A DNA stretch of 64,000 nt from Fructobacillus broussonetiae (GTDB taxonomy: Bacteria > Bacillota > Bacilli > Lactobacillales > Lactobacillaceae), in contig NZ_JAAMFK010000006.1 of the NCBI RefSeq assembly GCF_018437275.1, positions 54,222 through 118,221 on the forward strand, in the 5' to 3' direction. The position numbers were made by a program, and so were the translations under genes. Of the stretch, positions 43,491 through 55,079 are shown piece after piece. The first letter of the stretch is position 1; every line of letters begins with the position of its first letter. Under the pieces are notes generated by a model. That model was not told the DNA's origin. It saw nothing but the letters and a program-made list of their open reading frames with translations, and ran no database searches.

Positions 43491-43846
43491 TACTTTTCCT
43501 CCTTCTCAGCTACCACAATCGTAATGTGGCTAGTGCGCTTGTTAATTGCAGAAGCAGATCCCTTTGCACGAGGACGGAAACGCTTAAGCGTAGGTCCTTC
43601 GTTAGCGAATGCTTCCTTAACGATCAAATCTTCACGGTCAAGTGAAAAGTTGTTTTCTGCGTTTGCAACTGCTGAGTTCAATACCTTGTAAATATCTTCT
43701 GATGAAGTATTTGGCAAGAACTTTAGGATTGCAAAGGCTTCGTTTACATTCTTCCGACGAATCGTATCAAGAACTAAGCGTGCCTTACGAGGGGCAACGC
43801 GAACGATCTTGGCAGTCGCCCGAGCTGATGTTACTTGTTCAGCCAT
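43490..43846 (-). CDS. rplV: 50S ribosomal protein L22
   Basis: 118 aa. [40 protein letters not shown] and the loop [15 protein letters not shown] that lines the exit tunnel. Confidence 0.99.
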   Translation of the reverse strand: MAEQVTSARATAKIVRVAPRKARLVLDTIRRKNVNEAFAILKFLPNTSSEDIYKVLNSAVANAENNFSLDREDLIVKEAFANEGPTLKRFRPRAKGSASAINKRTSHITIVVAEKEEK

Positions 43847-43860
43847 TTTGCATTTCCTCC

Positions 43861-44136
43861 TTACTTAGTCTTCTTATCGTCTACTTTGTGACCCTTGAAC
43901 GTACGAGTTGGAACAAATTCACCTAACTTGTGACCAACCATGTCGTCTTGGACAAAAACAGGAACGTGCTTACGACCGTCATACACTGCGATCGTGAATC
44001 CGATGAAACTTGGGAAAATCGTTGAACGACGTGACCATGTCTTGATCACTGACTTCTTTTCTTGGTCCGCTTGGGCCTCGATCTTCTTAAGCAAGTGCGG
44101 GTCCGCAAATGGTCCCTTTTTCAAACTACGAGCCAT
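43861..44136 (-). CDS. rpsS: 30S ribosomal protein S19
   Basis: 91 aa. [57 protein letters not shown]. Full length. Confidence 0.99.
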   Translation of the reverse strand: MARSLKKGPFADPHLLKKIEAQADQEKKSVIKTWSRRSTIFPSFIGFTIAVYDGRKHVPVFVQDDMVGHKLGEFVPTRTFKGHKVDDKKTK

Positions 44137-44153
44137 TAGTTATCTCCTTTCCC

Positions 44154-44990
44154 TTACTTACTCTTCTTACGACCACGAATAATAAACTTAGTAGAGTTCT
44201 TCTTCGTGTTACGAGTCTTCTTACCAGCAGTCTTCTTACCCCATGGTGAGAGTGGTGATGGCATACCAACTGGTGCCTTTCCTTCTCCTCCACCGTGTGG
44301 GTGATCGTTAGGGTTCATAACTGATCCACGAACGTGAGGACGCTTTCCGCGCCAACGGTTACGACCAGCCTTACCCCAGTTGATCAATGAGTGTTCTGCG
44401 TTACCAACTTGACCTACAGTTGCACGTGCAGTTTCGATAACCAAACGTACTTCACCTGAAGTCAAACGAACGATGACGTACTTGCCGTCATGTCCCAAAA
44501 CCTGTGCTGATGCACCGGCGGAACGTGCCAATTGTCCACCCTTACCAGGCTTCAATTCGATGTTGTGAACCAAAGTACCTTCAGGGATGTTCTTCAATGG
44601 CAAGGCATTACCGATCTTAATATCGGCATCAGAACCAGATTGAACCTTATCGCCAACCTTAAGTCCCTTAGGCGCCAAGATGTAGCTCTTGATTCCATCT
44701 TCGTATACCAACAAAGCGATGTTTGCTGAACGATTTGGATCGTATTCGATCGCCTTAACAGTGGCAGACGCGTTGTCCTTCACCCGCTTAAAGTCGATGA
44801 TACGGTAGGCTTGCTTGTGTCCACCAGCCTTGTGGCGAACAGTCATGCGACCAGATGCGTTACGTGCACCAGTCTTTGACTTCTTTGCCAACAAACTCTT
44901 TTCAGGCGTCGTCTTCGTGATTTCAGAGAAATCAGAGGAAGTCATGTTACGACGACCGTTTGAGGTTGGCTTATATGTCTTGATAGCCAA
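44154..44990 (-). CDS. rplB: 50S ribosomal protein L2
   Basis: 278 aa. [20 protein letters not shown], the conserved [20 protein letters not shown] with the His near the peptidyl transferase centre, and the basic C-terminus. Confidence 0.99.
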   Translation of the reverse strand: MAIKTYKPTSNGRRNMTSSDFSEITKTTPEKSLLAKKSKTGARNASGRMTVRHKAGGHKQAYRIIDFKRVKDNASATVKAIEYDPNRSANIALLVYEDGIKSYILAPKGLKVGDKVQSGSDADIKIGNALPLKNIPEGTLVHNIELKPGKGGQLARSAGASAQVLGHDGKYVIVRLTSGEVRLVIETARATVGQVGNAEHSLINWGKAGRNRWRGKRPHVRGSVMNPNDHPHGGGEGKAPVGMPSPLSPWGKKTAGKKTRNTKKNSTKFIIRGRKKSK

Positions 44991-45012
44991 TGTCTTTTCC
45001 TCCTATTAAAAA

Positions 45013-45300
45013 TTAACCTTCGTTAAAGATTTGAATATCTTTTGAGTCAGCCTTCAAAGTAACAGTAGCCTTCTTCATCTTACGAGTGAATCCGACATAG
45101 CGACCTTGACGCTTCTTCTTACCGCGAACGTTTGCGGTGTTCAAGCGTGCAACTTGTACATCGAAGATTTCTTCGATAGCGCGCTTGATTTCTGGCTTAG
45201 TGGCCCGTACGTCAACTTCAAATACGTAGCGCTTCATTTCTGTTTGCGCCATTGAAGCTTCGGTAATGATTGGACGACGGATAATATCGCGTGCTTCCAT
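45013..45300 (-). CDS. rplW: 50S ribosomal protein L23
   Basis: 95 aa. [40 protein letters not shown]. Docking site for trigger factor and SRP at the tunnel exit. Overlaps rplD by one base. Confidence 0.98.
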   Translation of the reverse strand: MEARDIIRRPIITEASMAQTEMKRYVFEVDVRATKPEIKRAIEEIFDVQVARLNTANVRGKKKRQGRYVGFTRKMKKATVTLKADSKDIQIFNEG

Positions 45301-45923
45301 TAGGCGAGACCTCCTTGGATTTCTTCAATCGCTGATTGAACAACCACCAACTTGTCCGCGTTTACCACGTCCAAGACGTTAACGCCTGCAGCCGTCATCA
45401 CTTGAACGTTGTCCAAGTTTGAAGCGGCGCGCATTGCGTTTTCGTTGTCGTTGTCAACGATAACCAAGGCCTTTGAGTCAACAGCCAAGTTTGAAAGAAC
45501 TTGCTTGAAGTCCTTTGTCTTAGCTTCTGAAAAGGCCAAAGCGTCAACTACAACCAACTTGTTATCAGAAAGCTTTTGTGACAAAGCTGACTTCAAGGCC
45601 AATTGGTAAGCCTTCTTGTTAATACGGTAAGCGTATGAACGAGGAGTAGGACCGAACACGATTCCACCACCACGCCATTGTGGCGCGCGGATTGAACCTT
45701 GACGGGCACGACCAGTTCCCTTTTGCTTCCAAGGCTTACGTCCACCACCAGAAACCGCTGAACGGTTCTTAACGGCGTGCGTACCTTGACGCATTGATGC
45801 GCGTTGCATCAATACAGCATCAGTGATCACGGCGTTGTTAGGTTCTACGGCGAACACTGCTTCGTTCAAATCCAAGTCAGCAGCCTTTGAACCATCTTGC
45901 TTTAATACAGCAACTTTAGTCAT
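45300..45923 (-). CDS. rplD: 50S ribosomal protein L4
   Basis: 207 aa. [20 protein letters not shown] and [20 protein letters not shown] form the loop in the exit tunnel. In many bacteria L4 represses this operon. Confidence 0.99.
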   Translation of the reverse strand: MTKVAVLKQDGSKAADLDLNEAVFAVEPNNAVITDAVLMQRASMRQGTHAVKNRSAVSGGGRKPWKQKGTGRARQGSIRAPQWRGGGIVFGPTPRSYAYRINKKAYQLALKSALSQKLSDNKLVVVDALAFSEAKTKDFKQVLSNLAVDSKALVIVDNDNENAMRAASNLDNVQVMTAAGVNVLDVVNADKLVVVQSAIEEIQGGLA

Positions 45924-45949
45924 GATTGATTGTTCTCCTTTCTGTTAGT

Positions 45950-46633
45950 TTAGTTTTCTTCTGAATCAGCAGCAGGTTGTGCACCGGCCATCTTGATTTC
46001 AGGGTGTTGTGCGTTTGTCTTTACCGTTGACTTGATAGTAAGCAATGACTTGTTTGCACCAGGGACGTTACCCTTCAACAACAAGAGGTTGTTTTCTACA
46101 TCAACGTGTACGATGGCGATGTTTTGCATCGTACGCTTACGGTTTCCCATACGACCAGGCAAGAGCTTACCGGGGAATACTCGGTTAATGATAGCTCCCA
46201 TTGAACCTGGGCGACGGTGGTAACGAGAACCGTGGCTCATTGGTCCACGTGATTGACCCAAGCGCTTGATAGCACCTTGGAATCCGTGTCCCTTAGTAAC
46301 ACCAGTGACATCTACATATTCACCGGCTTGGAAAGTGTCAACAGCAATTGCATCCCCAACGCTGTATTCGCCTTCCGCATCACGGACTTCACGAATGTAG
46401 CGCTTAGGGGCTGTGTTGGCTTTTGCAACGTGGCCTTGTTCAGGTTTGTTTGACAAAATCTCGCGCTTGTCTTGGTAACCCAACTGCAAAGCGTTGTATC
46501 CATCAGTTGCTTGCGTCTTAACTTGCAAAACAACGTTTGGAGTAGCTTCAACAGCAGTCACGGCGATCAATTCACCAGATTCAGTGAAAACCTGAGTCAT
46601 ACCGACTTTACGGCCTAAGATACCTTTAGTCAT
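45950..46633 (-). CDS. rplC: 50S ribosomal protein L3
   Basis: 227 aa. [20 protein letters not shown] and the long loop [20 protein letters not shown] near the peptidyl transferase centre. A short acidic C-terminal tail (AADSEEN) is extra. Confidence 0.99.
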   Translation of the reverse strand: MTKGILGRKVGMTQVFTESGELIAVTAVEATPNVVLQVKTQATDGYNALQLGYQDKREILSNKPEQGHVAKANTAPKRYIREVRDAEGEYSVGDAIAVDTFQAGEYVDVTGVTKGHGFQGAIKRLGQSRGPMSHGSRYHRRPGSMGAIINRVFPGKLLPGRMGNRKRTMQNIAIVHVDVENNLLLLKGNVPGANKSLLTIKSTVKTNAQHPEIKMAGAQPAADSEEN

Positions 46634-46688
46634 GACTAATCTCCTTTATTTCGTCGCTAGTTTCAATTAACTAGCGGGGTGGTTCTCA

Positions 46689-46997
46689 TTAGAGCTTGAT
46701 TTCGATTGCAACACCTGCTGGCAATTCAAGCTTACGCAATGCGTCAACTGTCTTGTCAGTAGGGTTCACAATGTCGACCAAACGCTTGTGCGTCCGCATT
46801 TCGAACTGTTCGCGGGCATCCTTGTACTTGTGTGGTGAGCTAAGCACCGTGTACAAAGAGCGTTCAGTTGGCAACGGAATAGGACCAGCGATTTCTGCGC
46901 CGGTACGCTTTGCCGTTTCAACAATCTTGTCCGCTGATTGGTCCAAGATACGGTGTTCGTATGCCTTCAAGCGGATACGGATTTTCTTTTGTGCCAT
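46689..46997 (-). CDS. rpsJ: 30S ribosomal protein S10
   Basis: 102 aa. [53 protein letters not shown]. First gene of the S10 cluster; also NusE in transcription antitermination. Confidence 0.99.
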   Translation of the reverse strand: MAQKKIRIRLKAYEHRILDQSADKIVETAKRTGAEIAGPIPLPTERSLYTVLSSPHKYKDAREQFEMRTHKRLVDIVNPTDKTVDALRKLELPAGVAIEIKL

Positions 46998-47183
46998 TTT
47001 CTGCCTCCTCGTTGATTTTGTAAATCAGCTAACTCCGATCAAAAACCGACAACACATGTTGTGTTTTGCGCGTCCATGGCAACGCGGCCGCGCGTGTCGC
47101 AACCTTAATCATCATCGCTAAACATTGATACACCAGTCTTTTTAGCGGGTTTGCATCGGCATCCCCAAAAGGCGTACTTGAAT
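46998..47183 (-). promoter_or_regulatory. 5' leader of the S10 cluster
   Basis: About 180 bases of untranslated leader with hairpins, notably ACAACACATGTTGTGT at 47049-47064 and a GC-rich GCGCG/CGCGC stem at 47071-47095. No known riboswitch recognised; it could be the operon's control site. Confidence 0.45.
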
Positions 47184-47212
47184 ATAATAGCAAAAAAACC
47201 CTTGATATACAA
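47184..47212 (-). promoter_or_regulatory. Promoter of the S10 ribosomal cluster
   Basis: Minus strand TTGTAT (47207-47212), 17-base spacer, TATTAT (47184-47189). The -10 region TGCTATTATATTCAA is identical to that of the rpsL promoter at 54742. Confidence 0.8.
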
Positions 47213-47319
47213 GGTTTTTTCCGATTTAATTCAACTTTTTTCAACGAATTTTTGTTCCCGTTTTGAAGTCGGAAAAACTCAGTTTGCACTAAATTTTTTC
47301 CTTCCTCTCTACAAACATT

Positions 47320-48402
47320 TTACGACTTTCCGAGCTTAAATTCCAAAAAGGCGTCGTTGTATTTTTGCGTCCAGTACTGATTGAACTTTTCATACACTTG
47401 CAGTTTATCCAAGAGATCCTGCTTTGGATAGAAACCTTCGTTATTCTTCACTGAATCTGGCAGCAAGGCCTTCGCGTCTTTATTCGGTGTGGCGTAGCCA
47501 ATGTACTTGGCGTTTTTGGCCGCCACGTCCGGACGACTCAGGTAGTTCATCAAGGCGTAGGCCGCCTCTTTGTGTTCCGCCTTCTTTGGGATAACCAAGT
47601 TATCGAGCCAGAGGTTTGAGCCGTCTTCAGGCACCGTATAGGCGAGGTCTTTGTTCCGCTCCATGGCGTTTCTAGCCTCACCCGAGTAGGTGACGGCGAG
47701 GTCACCTTCACCCTGGGCCATGTAGAGCTTCAATTCATCCCCAACAATCGCTTTAACGTTTGGCATCAATGAGGATAACTTTCCCTGGGCAGCCGCAATG
47801 TCGGCGACGTTCTTATCATTGACCGATTTACCCTGTGATAGCAAAGTCAAGCCCAGCACATCCCGGGCAGAGTCCACCAGCAACAAGCGGTGGCGGTACT
47901 TTTCACTCCAAATCGAGGACCAGCCCTTCAGGTCACCCTCGGATACGACTTTTTTATTATATAAAATCCCTAAGGTTCCCCAGAAGTATGGCAAGGAGTA
48001 CTCGTTTCCCTTATCAAAGCTCTGGTTCATGAAAGTCTTGTCGAAGTGCGACATGCCCGAAAGCTTACTTTTATCCAGCTTCGCGAGCAGGCCAGCATCC
48101 TTTAACTTGGCCACCATGTAATCGGATGGCACAGCGAGGTCGAAGTTAGTCCCACCCTGCTTAATCTTCGTGTACATGGCCTCGTTGGAATCAAAGGTCT
48201 GGTAGTTCACCTTGTAACCCGACTCCTTCTCGAAGTCTTTCAGGATTTCGGGGTCGATGTAGTCACCCCAATTATAGAAGGTGATGGTGTCTTTCTTGCC
48301 AGAATCCGATTGACTGCGACTCGCCGTTAGCGCAAACTGCAAGCCAATGAATAATACGAGAAGCAAAGCAATTCCTGAAAAAGTCATTAACAGTTTTTTC
48401 AT
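47320..48402 (-). CDS. potD: Spermidine/putrescine-binding protein
   Basis: 360 aa. N-terminal hydrophobic segment (LLMTFSGIALLLVLFIGLQF) without a lipobox Cys, then DTITFYNWGDYIDPEILKDF, typical of PotD, and NLWLDNLVIPKKAEHKEAAY. Binds polyamines outside the cell. Lack of a lipid-anchor Cys suggests it stays anchored through the uncleaved helix. Last gene of potABCD. Confidence 0.93.
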   Translation of the reverse strand: MKKLLMTFSGIALLLVLFIGLQFALTASRSQSDSGKKDTITFYNWGDYIDPEILKDFEKESGYKVNYQTFDSNEAMYTKIKQGGTNFDLAVPSDYMVAKLKDAGLLAKLDKSKLSGMSHFDKTFMNQSFDKGNEYSLPYFWGTLGILYNKKVVSEGDLKGWSSIWSEKYRHRLLLVDSARDVLGLTLLSQGKSVNDKNVADIAAAQGKLSSLMPNVKAIVGDELKLYMAQGEGDLAVTYSGEARNAMERNKDLAYTVPEDGSNLWLDNLVIPKKAEHKEAAYALMNYLSRPDVAAKNAKYIGYATPNKDAKALLPDSVKNNEGFYPKQDLLDKLQVYEKFNQYWTQKYNDAFLEFKLGKS

Positions 48403-49199
48403 TTGACCTTCTCCTTTAACTTCGTCTTCTTACCCTTTTGCTTCTGGCTGTAGCCGTAGTAGAAAAGCACCATGATGAAAGCGACAAAGAGCATGATCGT
48501 CGACAGGGCGTTAATCTCAAGCGAAACACCCTGGCGGGCACGCGAGTATACTTCGACGGCGAGGGTCGAGAAACCGTTACCCGTGACGAAGAAGGTCACG
48601 GCGAAGTCGTCCAAGGAATACGTGAGAGCCATGAAGAAGCCAGCCAGAATTCCAGGCGATATAACCGGCAGCGTTACCTTGGTCAGCACTTCCGTTGGTG
48701 TGGCACCCAGGTCCTGGGCGGCCAGCACTAAGTCCCGGTTCATTTCCTGAAGCTTTGGCAGCACCATCAAGACAACAATTGGAATCGAGAAGGCGACGTG
48801 GGCGAGTAGCACGGTTACGAATCCGAGCTTCAAGCCAAGTGCCGTCATCAGAATCAAGAAGGCCGCACCGATGATAACGTCAGGCGATACGAGGAGCACG
48901 TTGTTCAAACCGAGCAACGTTTCCTTCAATAGTTTGCGCTGCGTGCGGAAGATGGCCAAGGCCCCGATGGTTCCGACAACGGTCGCAATCAACGATGAGG
49001 CCAAGGCCAGAATCAGCGTGTTCAGCACAATCTGCAGCAGGCGCGTATCCTGCCAGAGTTCCTGGTAGTGCACAAAGGAGAAGCCGTCAAAGCCCTGCAT
49101 CGCCTCCCCCGAGTTAAAGGAGTAGACGACCAAAAACAAGATTGGCGCATAGAGCAGGAAGAAGGCGAAGGTCAGCCATGTTCGTTCGATGATTTTCAT
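48399..49199 (-). CDS. potC: Spermidine/putrescine ABC transporter permease C
   Basis: 266 aa, six helices. The EAA loop is AAQDLGATPTEVLTKVTLPV. Overlaps potD by four bases and potB by one. Confidence 0.93.
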   Translation of the reverse strand: MKIIERTWLTFAFFLLYAPILFLVVYSFNSGEAMQGFDGFSFVHYQELWQDTRLLQIVLNTLILALASSLIATVVGTIGALAIFRTQRKLLKETLLGLNNVLLVSPDVIIGAAFLILMTALGLKLGFVTVLLAHVAFSIPIVVLMVLPKLQEMNRDLVLAAQDLGATPTEVLTKVTLPVISPGILAGFFMALTYSLDDFAVTFFVTGNGFSTLAVEVYSRARQGVSLEINALSTIMLFVAFIMVLFYYGYSQKQKGKKTKLKEKVK

Positions 49200-50026
49200 T
49201 AGCGCCTTCCTCCCTTCTTCTTTTTCTTCTTTTCACCCGTCAGAGCCATCGTCAACCCCATGGCGATGATCAAGACAACCCCGATGGTCGATCCAAAGGA
49301 CCAGTTCTGCGTGACGAGGAAGTGTTCCTCAATCGCCGTACCGAGTGTGATGACCTTGTTTCCACCGATTAAGCGGGTGATCATGAACAGGGAAAGGCTC
49401 GGGATAAAGACCGTCTGCACCCCGGTTTTGACACCAGGCAGTGACAACGGCCAGATGACTTTCTTCAAAGTCTGACCCGCACTTGCCCCAAGGTCCCGTG
49501 ACGCGGCCGGCAGCAAGGGGTCGATATCCAGTAAGGCGTTGTAGATTGGCAACACCATGAACGGCAGTTCAATGTAAGCCGCTACCAGCAAGAAAGCACC
49601 GTTCGTAAACAGCAACTGCGTCGGACCGAAGCCAAGGTGTTCCAAGCCGGAATTCAGCAACCCGCCCTTGCCTAAGAGTCCGATGAAGGCGTAGGTTTTG
49701 AGTAACAAATTAATCCAGGTGGGCAAGATGACCAAAAGCAACCAGAATTGCCGGTGCTTCAGCTTAGTCAAACAAAGGGCCAATGGGTAGGCAATCACCA
49801 GGGTCACCATCGTGATCAAAAAGGCGTACCAGACGGAGTTCACGGTCATGGCCAAGTAAGGGCCAGACGTGAAGAATTCCTTGTAGTTTGAAAGCGAGAA
49901 GCCCTGTCCAGGAACGGACACGGACTGAATCACGAGCAGCAGCAACGGCGCCACCACAAAGGCGATTAACCAGAGCCCGTAGATTCCGAGGTAGGCCTCC
50001 GTAAAGCGTTTCTTCGTCTTATTCAT
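49199..50026 (-). CDS. potB: Spermidine/putrescine ABC transporter permease B
   Basis: 275 aa from the ATG at 50026 ([20 protein letters not shown]), after GAGGTGTTCGACC inside the end of potA; the upstream open frame is only the potA shadow. Six helices and the EAA loop [21 protein letters not shown] lysine-rich tail. Confidence 0.92.
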   Translation of the reverse strand: MNKTKKRFTEAYLGIYGLWLIAFVVAPLLLLVIQSVSVPGQGFSLSNYKEFFTSGPYLAMTVNSVWYAFLITMVTLVIAYPLALCLTKLKHRQFWLLLVILPTWINLLLKTYAFIGLLGKGGLLNSGLEHLGFGPTQLLFTNGAFLLVAAYIELPFMVLPIYNALLDIDPLLPAASRDLGASAGQTLKKVIWPLSLPGVKTGVQTVFIPSLSLFMITRLIGGNKVITLGTAIEEHFLVTQNWSFGSTIGVVLIIAMGLTMALTGEKKKKKKGGRR

Positions 50027-51170
50027 GGTCGAACACCTCGGGCACCTTGTCGGCGGAATCCGATGGGTCGGTTGGCGTTTCGTCGTCCTCGTAGGCTTCC
50101 AAACGCGCGTCGAAGTCCTCTTCGGACTCGTTGTAGCGCATGATGTGGATGTCTTCAGGGTCAAAAGTCAGCCCCACCCGTGCCCCAATTTCGGCCGGGT
50201 TCGTGACCTGCACCTGCCAGAGGTTCAAATCATCATCCTGGGCCATGATTTCATAGTAGTCCCCACGGAAGGACTGGTTCTTGATGGTCACGGAGAGCTT
50301 TCCCTCTTCCGGTGTCGTCAAATCCAAGTCTTCCGGACGAAGCACAACCTCGACCGCTTCGTTTGGTCGCATGCCGGCGTCGACACTTTCAAAGTCCTTG
50401 CCAACGAAGTGGACGAGGTAGTCGTCTTTCATGATACCGGGCACGATGTTTGATTCTCCGATGAAGTCCGCAACGAAGTGGTTCACGGGTTCATCGTAAA
50501 TGTCTTCAGGCGTTCCCTGCTGCTGGATGACCCCGTCGTTCATGACAAAGATCCAATCCGACATCGCCAAGGCTTCTTCCTGGTCGTGGGTAACGAAGAC
50601 GAAGGTGATACCCAAACGGCGTTGAATGGTCCGCAGTTCAGTCTGCAGCACCTTTCGCAACTTGTAGTCCAAGGCCGACAAGGGTTCGTCCAAGAGAAGC
50701 AGTTCCGGATCGTTAGCCAAGGCACGGGCGATGGCCACACGCTGTTGTTGTCCACCAGACAATTCGTTAATCTCACGGTTTTCGTAGCCAGAGAGTTTCA
50801 CCAAAGAAAGCATCTCCTTCACCTTTTCTTCAATCACCGTTTCAGACATCTTCTTCAACCGGGGCCCGAAGGCCACGTTGTCGTAGACGTTCATGTTAGG
50901 AAAGAGCGAGTAGTTTTGGAAGACGGTGTTCACTCGCCGCTTTTCAGCCGGCTGGTCGTTGATAACCTTCCCGTCAAAGACCACTTCTCCCCCGGACGGT
51001 TGGAGTTGACCTGAAATCAGCTTCAAAATCGTGGACTTTCCGGAGCCAGAAGGCCCGAGCAAGGTGTAGAACTGCCCGGAGTCTAGGGTCAAATCGATGT
51101 TCTTTAGCACTTCGGTTTCCCCGAAGGCCAAAGCCACCTGCTTAAATTCAAGAATCTTTTCTGCTGTCAT
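50019..51170 (-). CDS. potA: Spermidine/putrescine ABC transporter ATPase
   Basis: 383 aa. Walker [10 protein letters not shown], signature [15 protein letters not shown], Walker [13 protein letters not shown], His-switch VTHDQEEAL, and a C-terminal TOBE domain ([20 protein letters not shown]). An extra acidic tail ([24 protein letters not shown]) is present. First gene of the operon; uptake of polyamines. Confidence 0.93.
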   Translation of the reverse strand: MTAEKILEFKQVALAFGETEVLKNIDLTLDSGQFYTLLGPSGSGKSTILKLISGQLQPSGGEVVFDGKVINDQPAEKRRVNTVFQNYSLFPNMNVYDNVAFGPRLKKMSETVIEEKVKEMLSLVKLSGYENREINELSGGQQQRVAIARALANDPELLLLDEPLSALDYKLRKVLQTELRTIQRRLGITFVFVTHDQEEALAMSDWIFVMNDGVIQQQGTPEDIYDEPVNHFVADFIGESNIVPGIMKDDYLVHFVGKDFESVDAGMRPNEAVEVVLRPEDLDLTTPEEGKLSVTIKNQSFRGDYYEIMAQDDDLNLWQVQVTNPAEIGARVGLTFDPEDIHIMRYNESEEDFDARLEAYEDDETPTDPSDSADKVPEVFDHE

Positions 51171-51200
51171 ATCAAATCTCCAAAGTGATTAGTAACTCTT

Positions 51201-51229
51201 ATTTTACAACGCCAGCACCGCGGTATAAA
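51201..51229 (-). promoter_or_regulatory. Promoter of potABCD
   Basis: Minus strand TTTATA (51224-51229), 17-base spacer, TAAAAT (51201-51206). Confidence 0.6.
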
Positions 51230-51322
51230 GCACTAGGACATAGATTAGAACAATTAGGGTTACGGGGAATGGAAAAGTCCGACCCGCGCGTCCCTCATTG
51301 CCCACACTTCTTCATGAAAAAA

Positions 51323-51390
51323 GGCCCCGGGCTGTTATGCCCTGGGCCGATGGCGTTTGGAGCGCCCAGTAAGGGGCGCGTTTTTATAGC
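51323..51390. terminator. Two orphan GC-rich hairpins before potA
   Basis: GGCCC-CG-GGGC, TGTTAT, GCCCTGGGCC at 51323-51348 and GCGCCCAGTAAGGGGCGC followed by TTTTTATAG at 51362-51386. The second is a member of the GGGGCGC-TTTTTATAG group also seen near 20240 and 55780. Confidence 0.55.
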
Positions 51391-51395
51391 AAAAG

Positions 51396-51427
51396 AAAAA
51401 CCAGGCTAGCAAAGCTAACCTGGTTAA
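51396..51427 (-). terminator. Terminator of rpsL-rpsG-fusA
   Basis: Minus strand TTAACCAGGTTAGCTTTGCT followed by AGCCTGGTTTTTC; 21 bases after the fusA stop. Confidence 0.85.
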
Positions 51428-51447
51428 TTTCAAGAAACGGTCGAAGA

Positions 51448-53562
51448 TTAGTCTTCTGCTGAACCGTGCGTCTTGATGATTTCTTCTTGGATGTTCTTTG
51501 GCACTGCTGAGTAGTGGTCAAATGACATCTGGAACGTACCACGTCCTTGCGTAGCTGAACGCAAAGTCGTTGCATATCCGAACATTTCTGACAATGGCAC
51601 TTGAGCTGAAACAGCCAAAACAGCACCACGGTTTTCTTGTCCTTCAATCAAACCACGACGTGCAGAAACGTGTCCCATCACATCACCAAGGTTTTCTTCA
51701 GGAACAACGATTGAAACAGCCATGATTGGTTCCAAGATAACCGCACCGGCAGTCTTAGCAGCTTCCTTCAATGCGAGAGAAGCGGCGATCTTAAATGCTG
51801 ATTCAGAAGAATCGACATCGTGGTAAGAACCATCGTACAAACGGGCCTTCAAGTCAACCAATGGGAATCCGGCCAATGGACCAGCGTTCAATGAGTCCTT
51901 CAAACCTTGTTCAACTGAAGGGATGTATTCACGAGGAACAACTCCACCGACGATGTTGTCTTCGAATTCGAATCCAGCACCTTCTTCGTTAGGAGAGAAT
52001 TCGATGGTAACATCACCATACTGTCCCTTACCACCAGACTGACGCTTGAAGAATCCACGAGCTGAAACAGTCTTCGTGAAGGCTTCACGGTAGGCAACCT
52101 GTGGGGCACCAACTTGGGCGTCAACGTTGAATTCACGCTTGATACGGTCCAACGTGATGTCCAATTGCAATTCTCCCATTCCGGCGATCAACGTGTCACC
52201 CGTTTCAGGGTTCGTTGAGGCACGCAATGAAGGATCTTCTTCAGACAACTTCTGCAAAGCAGTAGCCAACTTGTCTTGGTCGGCCTTCGTCTTTGGTTCG
52301 ATGGCCAATTCGATAACTGGTTCTGGGAATTCCATTGATTCAAGGATCAATGGGTGACCCGTATCAGTCAATGAGTCACCAGTCGTAGTGTTCTTCAAAC
52401 CGATAGCAGCGGCGATGTCTCCTGAGAAGACTTCGTCGATTTCAGTACGTGAAGTAGCGTGCATTTGGAGCAAACGTCCAACACGTTCACGCGTATCTGA
52501 AGTGGTGTTTTGTACGTATGAACCGGCCTTCAATGAACCAGTGTACACACGCATAAACGTCAAACGACCAACGAATGGGTCCGTCATGATCTTAAATGCC
52601 AAAGCGGCGAATGGCTTTGAGTCATCGGCAACCAACTTAACTTCTTCATCAGTCTTTGGATCAGTTGCTTCGTATGGGCGAACTTCCAATGGTGATGGCA
52701 AGTAGTCAACAACGGCATCCAACATCATTTGAACACCCTTATCCTTGTAGGCAGAACCTGCAAGAACTGGGTAGAATTCAAGGGCCAACGTTGCGCGACG
52801 GATAGCTGCCTTCAATTCGTCAACAGAGATTTCTTCTCCGCCAAGGTACTTGTCCATCAATTCTTCGTCGACATCCGCAACCGCTTCAATCAACGTTTCG
52901 CGACGTTCTGCAACGATGTCCTTGTAATCGTCAGGAATTGGCTTTGGTTCCCATGATGAACCGAGTTCATCAGTTGGGTAGTAAGCTTCTTCGTTGATCA
53001 AGTCAATAACACCTTCGAAGTCGTCTTCGGCACCGATTGGCCATTGGATGGCTTCGGCGTTAACTTGAAGACGCTTGTGCATTGATTCAACTGACATCGC
53101 AAAGTCGGCACCCAACTTGTCCATCTTGTTAACGAAAACAATACGTGGAACGTTGTAAGTTGTGGCTTGGTGCCAAACAGTTTCGGTCTGTGGTTCAACA
53201 CCAGCAGCACCGTCCAATACGGCTACGGCACCATCCAAAACACGGAGGGCACGTTCAACTTCGATCGTGAAGTCAACGTGACCTGGCGTATCGATGATGT
53301 TAACACGGAATGGGTCGTTTTCGTATTGGTCAGTAAATCCGCGCCATACGGCAGTCGTAGCGGCAGATTGGATAGTGATTCCACGTTCCTTTTCTTGGTC
53401 CATGAAATCCATTTGTGATGCACCATCGTGGGTTTCACCAAGCTTGTGGATCTTACCCGTGTAGTACAAGATACGTTCAGTCGTAGTCGTCTTACCGGCA
53501 TCGATGTGGGCCATGATACCGATGTTACGAGTACGGTTAAGCTCGTATTCACGTTTAGCCAT
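51448..53562 (-). CDS. fusA: Elongation factor G
   Basis: 704 aa, full length, five domains. G1 [16 protein letters not shown]3 [17 protein letters not shown]4 [10 protein letters not shown]. Domain IV carries [17 protein letters not shown]. Translocates the ribosome using GTP. Third gene of the str operon; about 120 bases after rpsG. Confidence 0.99.
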   Translation of the reverse strand: MAKREYELNRTRNIGIMAHIDAGKTTTTERILYYTGKIHKLGETHDGASQMDFMDQEKERGITIQSAATTAVWRGFTDQYENDPFRVNIIDTPGHVDFTIEVERALRVLDGAVAVLDGAAGVEPQTETVWHQATTYNVPRIVFVNKMDKLGADFAMSVESMHKRLQVNAEAIQWPIGAEDDFEGVIDLINEEAYYPTDELGSSWEPKPIPDDYKDIVAERRETLIEAVADVDEELMDKYLGGEEISVDELKAAIRRATLALEFYPVLAGSAYKDKGVQMMLDAVVDYLPSPLEVRPYEATDPKTDEEVKLVADDSKPFAALAFKIMTDPFVGRLTFMRVYTGSLKAGSYVQNTTSDTRERVGRLLQMHATSRTEIDEVFSGDIAAAIGLKNTTTGDSLTDTGHPLILESMEFPEPVIELAIEPKTKADQDKLATALQKLSEEDPSLRASTNPETGDTLIAGMGELQLDITLDRIKREFNVDAQVGAPQVAYREAFTKTVSARGFFKRQSGGKGQYGDVTIEFSPNEEGAGFEFEDNIVGGVVPREYIPSVEQGLKDSLNAGPLAGFPLVDLKARLYDGSYHDVDSSESAFKIAASLALKEAAKTAGAVILEPIMAVSIVVPEENLGDVMGHVSARRGLIEGQENRGAVLAVSAQVPLSEMFGYATTLRSATQGRGTFQMSFDHYSAVPKNIQEEIIKTHGSAED

Positions 53563-53682
53563 AATTATCTCCTAAATTATTCAATCATTTGCAATAAAAA
53601 GCGACCTAGTTGTAGTTCGCTTTTTAGATAAAACTATTTGCAACAAGCGTTTGCCTAACAAGAATGTTAAGCAGCGCTCATC

Positions 53683-54153
53683 CTACCAACGGTAGTGAGC
53701 AAAGGCACGGTTGGCTTCTGCCATCTTGTGCGTGTCTTCGCGCTTCTTAACAGATGCACCGTTTTCGTTAGCTGCATCGATAATTTCCTTGGCCAAACGT
53801 TCGTCCATTGTGTGTTCGTTACGCAAACGAGCGTAGTTAACCAACCAACGGAGTCCCAACGTCGTACGACGTTCTGGGCGAACTTCGATTGGAACCTGGT
53901 AGTTAGATCCACCAACACGGCGGGCCTTAACTTCCAATACCGGCATGATGTTTTCCATGGCTTGTTCGAAAACTTCCAATGGATCGTTACCAGTCGTTTC
54001 CTTAATTTGGTCGAAGGCATCGTACAAAATAGTAGATGCCGTTCCACGCTTACCATCAACCATCAAACGGTTGATCAAACGTGATACCAACTTTGAGTTG
54101 TAAATTGGGTCAGGCAAAACTTCCTGACGCTTCGTGTAACCTTTACGTGGCAT
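53683..54153 (-). CDS. rpsG: 30S ribosomal protein S7
   Basis: 156 aa. [60 protein letters not shown]. Starts assembly of the 30S head. Confidence 0.99.
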   Translation of the reverse strand: MPRKGYTKRQEVLPDPIYNSKLVSRLINRLMVDGKRGTASTILYDAFDQIKETTGNDPLEVFEQAMENIMPVLEVKARRVGGSNYQVPIEVRPERRTTLGLRWLVNYARLRNEHTMDERLAKEIIDAANENGASVKKREDTHKMAEANRAFAHYRW

Positions 54154-54169
54154 GAGTTTTCCTTTCCTA

Positions 54170-54583
54170 TTACTTCTTAGGAGCCTTCGTTCCGTACTTA
54201 GAACGAGAAGTCATCCGACCGTCAACACCGGCAGTATCCAACGCACCACGAACAACGTGATAACGCACACCAGGCAAATCCTTAACACGACCACCACGGA
54301 TCAAGACAACGGAGTGTTCTTGCAAGTTGTGACCGATTCCTGGGATGTATGCCGTAACTTCAAACAAGTTTGACAAACGCACACGGGCGTACTTACGCAA
54401 AGCTGAGTTAGGCTTCTTTGGCGTCAACGTACCAACACGGGTAGCAACACCACGCTTTTGTGGGGCAACGTTCTTCGTTGCCTTCTTCTTCATTGAGTTG
54501 TAGCCGTAGTTCAAAGCTGGTGAGTTTGACTTCGTAGCTTGAGACTTACGTGACTTACGAACCAATTGGTTAATTGTAGGCAT
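54170..54583 (-). CDS. rpsL: 30S ribosomal protein S12
   Basis: 137 aa. [40 protein letters not shown] and [18 protein letters not shown]. The lysines linked to streptomycin response (TPKKPNS and GRVKDLP) are wild type. First gene of the str operon. Confidence 0.99.
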   Translation of the reverse strand: MPTINQLVRKSRKSQATKSNSPALNYGYNSMKKKATKNVAPQKRGVATRVGTLTPKKPNSALRKYARVRLSNLFEVTAYIPGIGHNLQEHSVVLIRGGRVKDLPGVRYHVVRGALDTAGVDGRMTSRSKYGTKAPKK

Positions 54584-54741
54584 CCTACTATTCTCCTTAG
54601 TTTTATTTCACAGTTCCAGGTGTGTCATTTTTGTCAATAAACAAAAGTGCTCCCGGAAGCCCTGCTTAGACTTGCCTTTACACCGCCCTTTTCAGCGATA
54701 TTGCTGACAAAAAGAGCTAATGACTTAAAAGCACGTTGAAT

Positions 54742-54769
54742 ATAATAGCAGGTTTATAGGGAATGTCAA
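54742..54769 (-). promoter_or_regulatory. Promoter of rpsL-rpsG-fusA
   Basis: Minus strand TTGACA (54764-54769), 16-base spacer, TATTAT (54742-54747), same -10 surroundings as the S10 promoter. The leader of about 150 bases has a hairpin near 54650-54715. Confidence 0.8.
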
Positions 54770-54985
54770 GGCTTTGTGCCGGGGTTTTTGGAAGAAATTT
54801 GTTAAGAATTTCTTGGGCTGAATTGGAAGGTGAGCGGCGTTTTTCTCTTGGAAGGTTGGGTGGATGTTTTGTATGGTTGGTTGAATGTTTTGCACGACTA
54901 TTAAAAAGTCGGCCCCGAGGATGGTTCCTTTTTAAATTCGATGCGCTAGCCGTGGGCCGGCGATTTTTATTCAGGCGGCGGTCTC

Positions 54986-55049
54986 TTTCTTAACTGAGGG
55001 CATGAATTTCTTAACTGAGGGCATGATAATTTCTTAACTGAGGGCGCAA
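54986..55049. repeat. Triple direct repeat upstream of comC
   Basis: TTTCTTAACTGAGGGCATGA occurs at 54986-55005 and 55007-55026, and TTTCTTAACTGAGGGCGCAA at 55030-55049, spaced 21 and 23 bases, i.e. about two helical turns apart. They end 30 bases before the comC ATG. The rest of 54775-54985 shows no gene. Confidence 0.8.
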
Positions 55050-55079
55050 TAAATTCCACTGGTCCGCGTATTATTCCAC

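Noticed and set aside
55050..55079. Competence cin-box in front of comC
   Set aside because: GCGTATTA is only distantly like TACGAATA, and its position is too close to the ATG.
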